In this document: in pieces, positions 60,982 to 64,000 of the stretch | Position numbering within the stretch: the first letter of the stretch is position 1 | How the letters are laid out: each line of letters starts with the position of its first letter | Source of the DNA: JBOEGW01 sp050633625 | GTDB taxonomy: Bacteria > Pseudomonadota > Alphaproteobacteria > Rhodobacterales > Rhodobacteraceae | Assembly: GCA_050633625.1 (NCBI GenBank) | Contig: JBOEGW010000011.1 | Location: forward strand, 1-64,000 | DNA length: 64,000 nucleotides | Direction of reading: 5' to 3' | Program-made: the position numbers and the translations under genes | Notes under the pieces: model-generated | The model's input: the letters and a program-made list of their open reading frames with translations, nothing else | What the model was told of the DNA's origin: nothing | Databases searched by the model: none

Positions 60982-61075
60982 TGCTGGAGCCTCTCTTGTA
61001 TCTGATAATAGATACCTAGCGCCCCTGCTCGTTCGGTTCAATCCGGGGCACGCTGTTAAGCGCGCCCCAAGTTGA

Positions 61076-62728
61076 TCACATGTTCGGGTAATTTGGCCCG
61101 TCACCGCCTTGTGGGACGGTCCAATTGATATTCTGCGCCGGGTCTTTGATATCGCATGTCTTGCAATGGACGCAGTTTTGGAAGTTGATTTGGAACTTCG
61201 GCTTACCGTCCTCGCCCTCCAACACCTCATAAACTCCGGCCGGACAATACCGTTGCGCTGGCTCGTCAAACATTGGCAGGTTGTCGCGAATTGGCACCTC
61301 TGGATCAGCAAGGTGCAAGTGGCATGGCTGGCTTTCCTCGTGGTTGGTCGCCGCAAAGCTCACGTTTGTGAGGCGATCAAAAGACAACACGCCGTCCGGC
61401 TTCGGATAGTCGATTGGCTTATGTTGACTTGCTGGCTGCGTCGATTGCGCGTCGGTTTTGCCGTGCTTGAGCGTCCCAAACAGCGAGAAGCGGAAAATCG
61501 TCTGAAACCACATGTCAAAGCCGCCTAGCGCCGTGCCGCCAAGGGGGCCGAAACGCGCATTGAGCGGCGCAACATTGCGCACTTTCTTGAGGTCTTGACC
61601 CACCGGACCAGCTTTGAGCGCCGCATCATATTCGCTCAAGGTATCGCCAGAACGCCCCGCCTTAATCGCCTCATAGGCCGCTTCTGCAGCCTGGCGGCCC
61701 GAATGCATCGCGTTGTGGTTGCCCTTGATGCGCGGCAAGTTCACAAGCCCCGCGGAGCAACCGGCGATCACACCGCCCGGAAAGGCCGTGTCCGGGATCG
61801 ACTGATAGCCGCCCTTGGTCACTGCGCGCGCGCCGTAAGCAACCCGTTTGCCCCCTTCCAGCACTTTGGCAATACGAGGATGATGCTTGAAGCGCTGGAA
61901 CTCATTGTAGGGAGACAAATAAGGGTTCTTATAATTCAAATCGACGATGTATCCGACATAAACCTGATTGTTATCAATGTGATACAGGAACGACCCGCCC
62001 CCTTGCTTGAACCCAAGCGGCCAGCCAAATGAGTGCGAAACTTCACCTTCATTGTGGTTCTCTGGCTTCACTTCCCAGATCTCTTTCATGCCAATACCGA
62101 ATTTTGGCACATCGGAGTCACTGGCGAGGTCGTATTTGGCGATAATTTCCTTGGCGAGCGATCCACGCACACCCTCAGAAATAATCACATATTTGCCGTT
62201 GAGAACCATACCCGGCTCATAGGAGTCGCCCGGCGTGCCGTCAGGGTTTTTGCCAAACTCGCCCGCGACAACACCTTTAACAGCGCCATTTTCATCATAC
62301 ACAAGTTCAGAACAGGCCATGCCCGGATAGACTTCAACGCCCATCGCCTCCGCCTGCTCGGCCAGCCAACGACAAACATTCCCCATCGAAACGATGTAAT
62401 TGCCGTGGTTGTTCATCAGCGGTGGCATGATCGAATTTGGAATACGAATGTGCCCGGCTTCGCCAAAGAAATAAAAGTTGTCTTTCTTGACCTCAACCGA
62501 GACAGGCGCGCCTTTTTCTTTCCAATCAGGGATCAGCGCGTCCAGGCCGGATGGATCAAGCACCGCGCCCGACAGAATATGCGCGCCGACTTCAGACCCT
62601 TTTTCAAGCACGACAACCATCAGGTCTTCGTCAAGCTGTTTCAGGCGGATCGCAGCCGAAAGACCGGCAGGGCCAGCCCCCACGATCACCACATCCACGT
62701 CCATTGCTTCGCGTTCAATCTCGGTCAT
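61076..62728 (-). CDS. Electron-transfer flavoprotein:ubiquinone oxidoreductase
   Basis: A 550-residue membrane-associated flavoprotein with an iron-sulfur cluster that passes electrons from ETF to ubiquinone. VVIVGAGPAGLSAAIRLK is the FAD loop near residues 14-31. ISEGVRGSLAKEI, GGVIAGCSAGLVNLPRIKG and HNAMHSGRQAAEAAYE are standard. The C-terminal cysteines for the 4Fe-4S cluster are in RYCPAGVYEV and NCVHCKTCDIKDP. The ATG at 62728 starts a normal-length protein; the frame is open to 62791. It would serve acyl-CoA dehydrogenases such as Mcd. Confidence 0.96.
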   Translation of the reverse strand: MTEIEREAMDVDVVIVGAGPAGLSAAIRLKQLDEDLMVVVLEKGSEVGAHILSGAVLDPSGLDALIPDWKEKGAPVSVEVKKDNFYFFGEAGHIRIPNSIMPPLMNNHGNYIVSMGNVCRWLAEQAEAMGVEVYPGMACSELVYDENGAVKGVVAGEFGKNPDGTPGDSYEPGMVLNGKYVIISEGVRGSLAKEIIAKYDLASDSDVPKFGIGMKEIWEVKPENHNEGEVSHSFGWPLGFKQGGGSFLYHIDNNQVYVGYIVDLNYKNPYLSPYNEFQRFKHHPRIAKVLEGGKRVAYGARAVTKGGYQSIPDTAFPGGVIAGCSAGLVNLPRIKGNHNAMHSGRQAAEAAYEAIKAGRSGDTLSEYDAALKAGPVGQDLKKVRNVAPLNARFGPLGGTALGGFDMWFQTIFRFSLFGTLKHGKTDAQSTQPASQHKPIDYPKPDGVLSFDRLTNVSFAATNHEESQPCHLHLADPEVPIRDNLPMFDEPAQRYCPAGVYEVLEGEDGKPKFQINFQNCVHCKTCDIKDPAQNINWTVPQGGDGPNYPNM

Positions 62729-62947
62729 CTTGACCCCCTGCGTAATAATGTTTCGACTTCGATACCTGTCACGAAAGGATGGGTCAATCACGACACGGCG
62801 TTACTTCGCTGCATTGCCGCATAAACAGAACAACAATCACGTTGCAAATGCCGTCTGATTGCTTTTTCCTTAGCAAAACCTTCGCTCCGCCGCTAAAGAA
62901 GCCCTTGGAGACGAAAATACGAGTTAACATTATACATACAGGCGCCC

Positions 62948-63418
62948 ATGGAAAAGATTTTGCTCACCCGCGCGGGCTACACCGCACTCAACGACGAACT
63001 CAAGACCTTGAAATCGGTCGAGCGGCCAGCCGTGATCCAAGCCATCTCCGAAGCGCGTGAGCACGGGGATTTGTCGGAGAACGCCGAATACCACGCAGCG
63101 CGTGAAAAACAGAGCTTCATCGAGGGCCGCGTCAAGGAGCTTGAAGGCATTTTGGGGCTGGCCGAGGTGATCGATGCTGCAAGCCTGTCTGGCACGATCA
63201 AATTCAGCGCGACAGTGACCTTGGTGGACGAGGATACCGACGAAGAAAAAGTGTATCAGATCGTGGGTGAGCCTGAAGCCGATTTGGAAAAAGGCAAACT
63301 CAACATCAAATCCCCCCTTGCCCGTGCGTTGATTGGCAAGGAAGAAGGCGACAGCGTGGAAGTGCGCACGCCCGGCGGTGAGAAGAGTTACGAAATCCTC
63401 AAAATCGCGTATATTTGA
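62948..63418 (+). CDS. greA: Transcription elongation factor GreA
   Basis: A 156-residue factor that rescues backtracked RNA polymerase. EKILLTRAGYTALNDELKTLKS starts the coiled-coil N-terminal domain, with acidic tip residues near DLSENAEYHAAREKQSFIEGR. SLSGTIKFSATVTLVDED and the C-terminal SPLARALIGKEEGDSVEVRTPGG form the globular domain. Length is normal. A 219-base non-coding gap separates it from the ETF-QO gene on the other strand. Confidence 0.96.
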   Translation: MEKILLTRAGYTALNDELKTLKSVERPAVIQAISEAREHGDLSENAEYHAAREKQSFIEGRVKELEGILGLAEVIDAASLSGTIKFSATVTLVDEDTDEEKVYQIVGEPEADLEKGKLNIKSPLARALIGKEEGDSVEVRTPGGEKSYEILKIAYI

Positions 63419-63450
63419 CAAAGACCGGATCAACCGGGTGGATTTTTAGA

Positions 63451-64000
63451 ATGTCGCAAGAACAACACAGCTCCGATCAACCCGATTTGGGGGTTTTCGG
63501 GCGCCGCGCCAAACGCACAACGGACCCTTCCGAAGTAATCGCGGCGGCTTTGTCTGGATTTTGGCTAGCGGCCTGCGCGATTTTTTTCCTCGTCATCGAC
63601 ACCGAGTCGAGTTCGGGGCAAACTGGCTTGAATCTCGTGATGACCTTGCTTGCGGTTTTCCTGCCTGTCGCCGTAATTTGGCTCGCCACTTCCGCCGCGC
63701 GGTCCGCCCGGATCATGCGCGAAGAAACCGCCCGGCTTCAGTCCACAATCGACAGCCTGCGTCATAATTATCTGACACAAACCCAGGCCGCGCATCCGGA
63801 TAGCTCGCCCGATGTGGACGCGAAACTTGCCCAACTTGAGCGCGCACAACAAGAAACCGAGACCGCGCTTGCGACCTTTTCAACGCGCCGCCAAATGGCA
63901 AGCGCGCCTCTCCCAGCGCCCAAACCAAAGCGAAATGATCCCATCGAAGTACAAACAGCGATGGAGCTTAGTACGCCCAGTGAAGAAAACGATCCGCTGG
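63451..64000 (+). CDS. Membrane-anchored coiled-coil protein, cut off by the window end
   Basis: An open frame of at least 183 codons that runs past the end of the window. After a polar start (SQEQHSSDQPDLGVFGRRAKR), two hydrophobic helices lie near residues 30-48 and 59-82. A coiled-coil stretch rich in Glu, Gln, Ala and Leu follows (EETARLQSTIDSLRHNY, KLAQLERAQQETETAL), and then a Pro/Lys-rich linker. This is not an assigned family; a scaffold or division-related protein is possible. It follows greA after 32 bases on the same strand. Confidence 0.7.
   Translation, partial: MSQEQHSSDQPDLGVFGRRAKRTTDPSEVIAAALSGFWLAACAIFFLVIDTESSSGQTGLNLVMTLLAVFLPVAVIWLATSAARSARIMREETARLQSTIDSLRHNYLTQTQAAHPDSSPDVDAKLAQLERAQQETETALATFSTRRQMASAPLPAPKPKRNDPIEVQTAMELSTPSEENDPL

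Noticed and set aside
60990..61075. GGTTCAATCC near the TPR gene start, like a tRNA T-arm
   Set aside because: No matching acceptor, D or anticodon arms could be formed around it.

Overview
The window is a chromosomal contig of an alphaproteobacterium, most likely a marine Rhodobacteraceae (Roseobacter-type) strain. The reasons are a ChvG/ChvI two-component pair followed by hprK, rapZ, an EIIA-Man-like protein and HPr and divergent from an ATP-type pckA; a probable methylsuccinyl-CoA dehydrogenase of the ethylmalonyl-CoA pathway; phaA/phaB; a compact cobalamin operon; and many small families typical of the group (DUF6473, DUF6732, DUF1491, DUF2007, ABZJ_00895). The first 19 bases are a Nextera transposase mosaic-end sequence, so position 1 is an untrimmed contig edge. 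No rRNA, tRNA, CRISPR array, insertion sequence or prophage was recognised. Almost all of the window is housekeeping sequence.

Layout. 1-5.4 kb: a DUF6473 protein, a 3-hydroxybutyryl-CoA dehydrogenase, a NIT-domain chemoreceptor broken by one in-frame stop, and an acyltransferase. 5.4-12 kb: the regulatory PTS (HPr, EIIA, RapZ, HprK), ChvG/ChvI and divergent pckA. 12-21 kb: a TauE-like permease, Mcd, two TetR modules with twin operators and small membrane-protein partners, recO, a GlsB-like protein, rnhA, ispH and a NYN nuclease. 21-33 kb: a long plus-strand run of core genes (folK, rpoZ, rsh, pdxJ, acpS, lepB, rnc, era) with a LysR gene on the opposite strand. 33-41 kb: a glutathionyl-hydroquinone reductase, then the translationally coupled cobalamin operon (DUF6732, cbiX, cobH, cobL, cobI, cbiG-cobJ, cobM). 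41-52 kb: L,D-transpeptidase, MalY/PatB, def, a degenerate def paralogue, fmt, smpB, dapA, a lytic transglycosylase, mnmD divergent from a separate FAD oxidoreductase, tag and an EAL phosphodiesterase. 53-64 kb: phaA-phaB with a PhaR-like site, a DMT exporter, YdcH, a tRNA-type methyltransferase, polyprenyl synthase, ispE, a TPR lipoprotein-like secreted protein, ETF-quinone oxidoreductase, greA and a protein cut off by the window end.

How it fits together. PhaA and PhaB supply 3-hydroxybutyryl-CoA for polyhydroxybutyrate or for the ethylmalonyl-CoA pathway, Mcd acts later in that pathway, ETF-QO passes the acyl-CoA dehydrogenase electrons to ubiquinone, and PckA starts gluconeogenesis. Cobalamin made by the cob operon is needed by the mutases of the same pathway. 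IspH, IspE and polyprenyl synthase belong to isoprenoid and quinone synthesis.

I did not find a clearly new defence or mobile system. The points most worth following up are the His/Cys-rich CbiX with its secreted His-rich neighbour, the catalytically degenerate deformylase between def and fmt, the separated MnmC halves, the twin TetR operators, a two-hairpin element shared by two convergent gene junctions, and the interrupted chemoreceptor.
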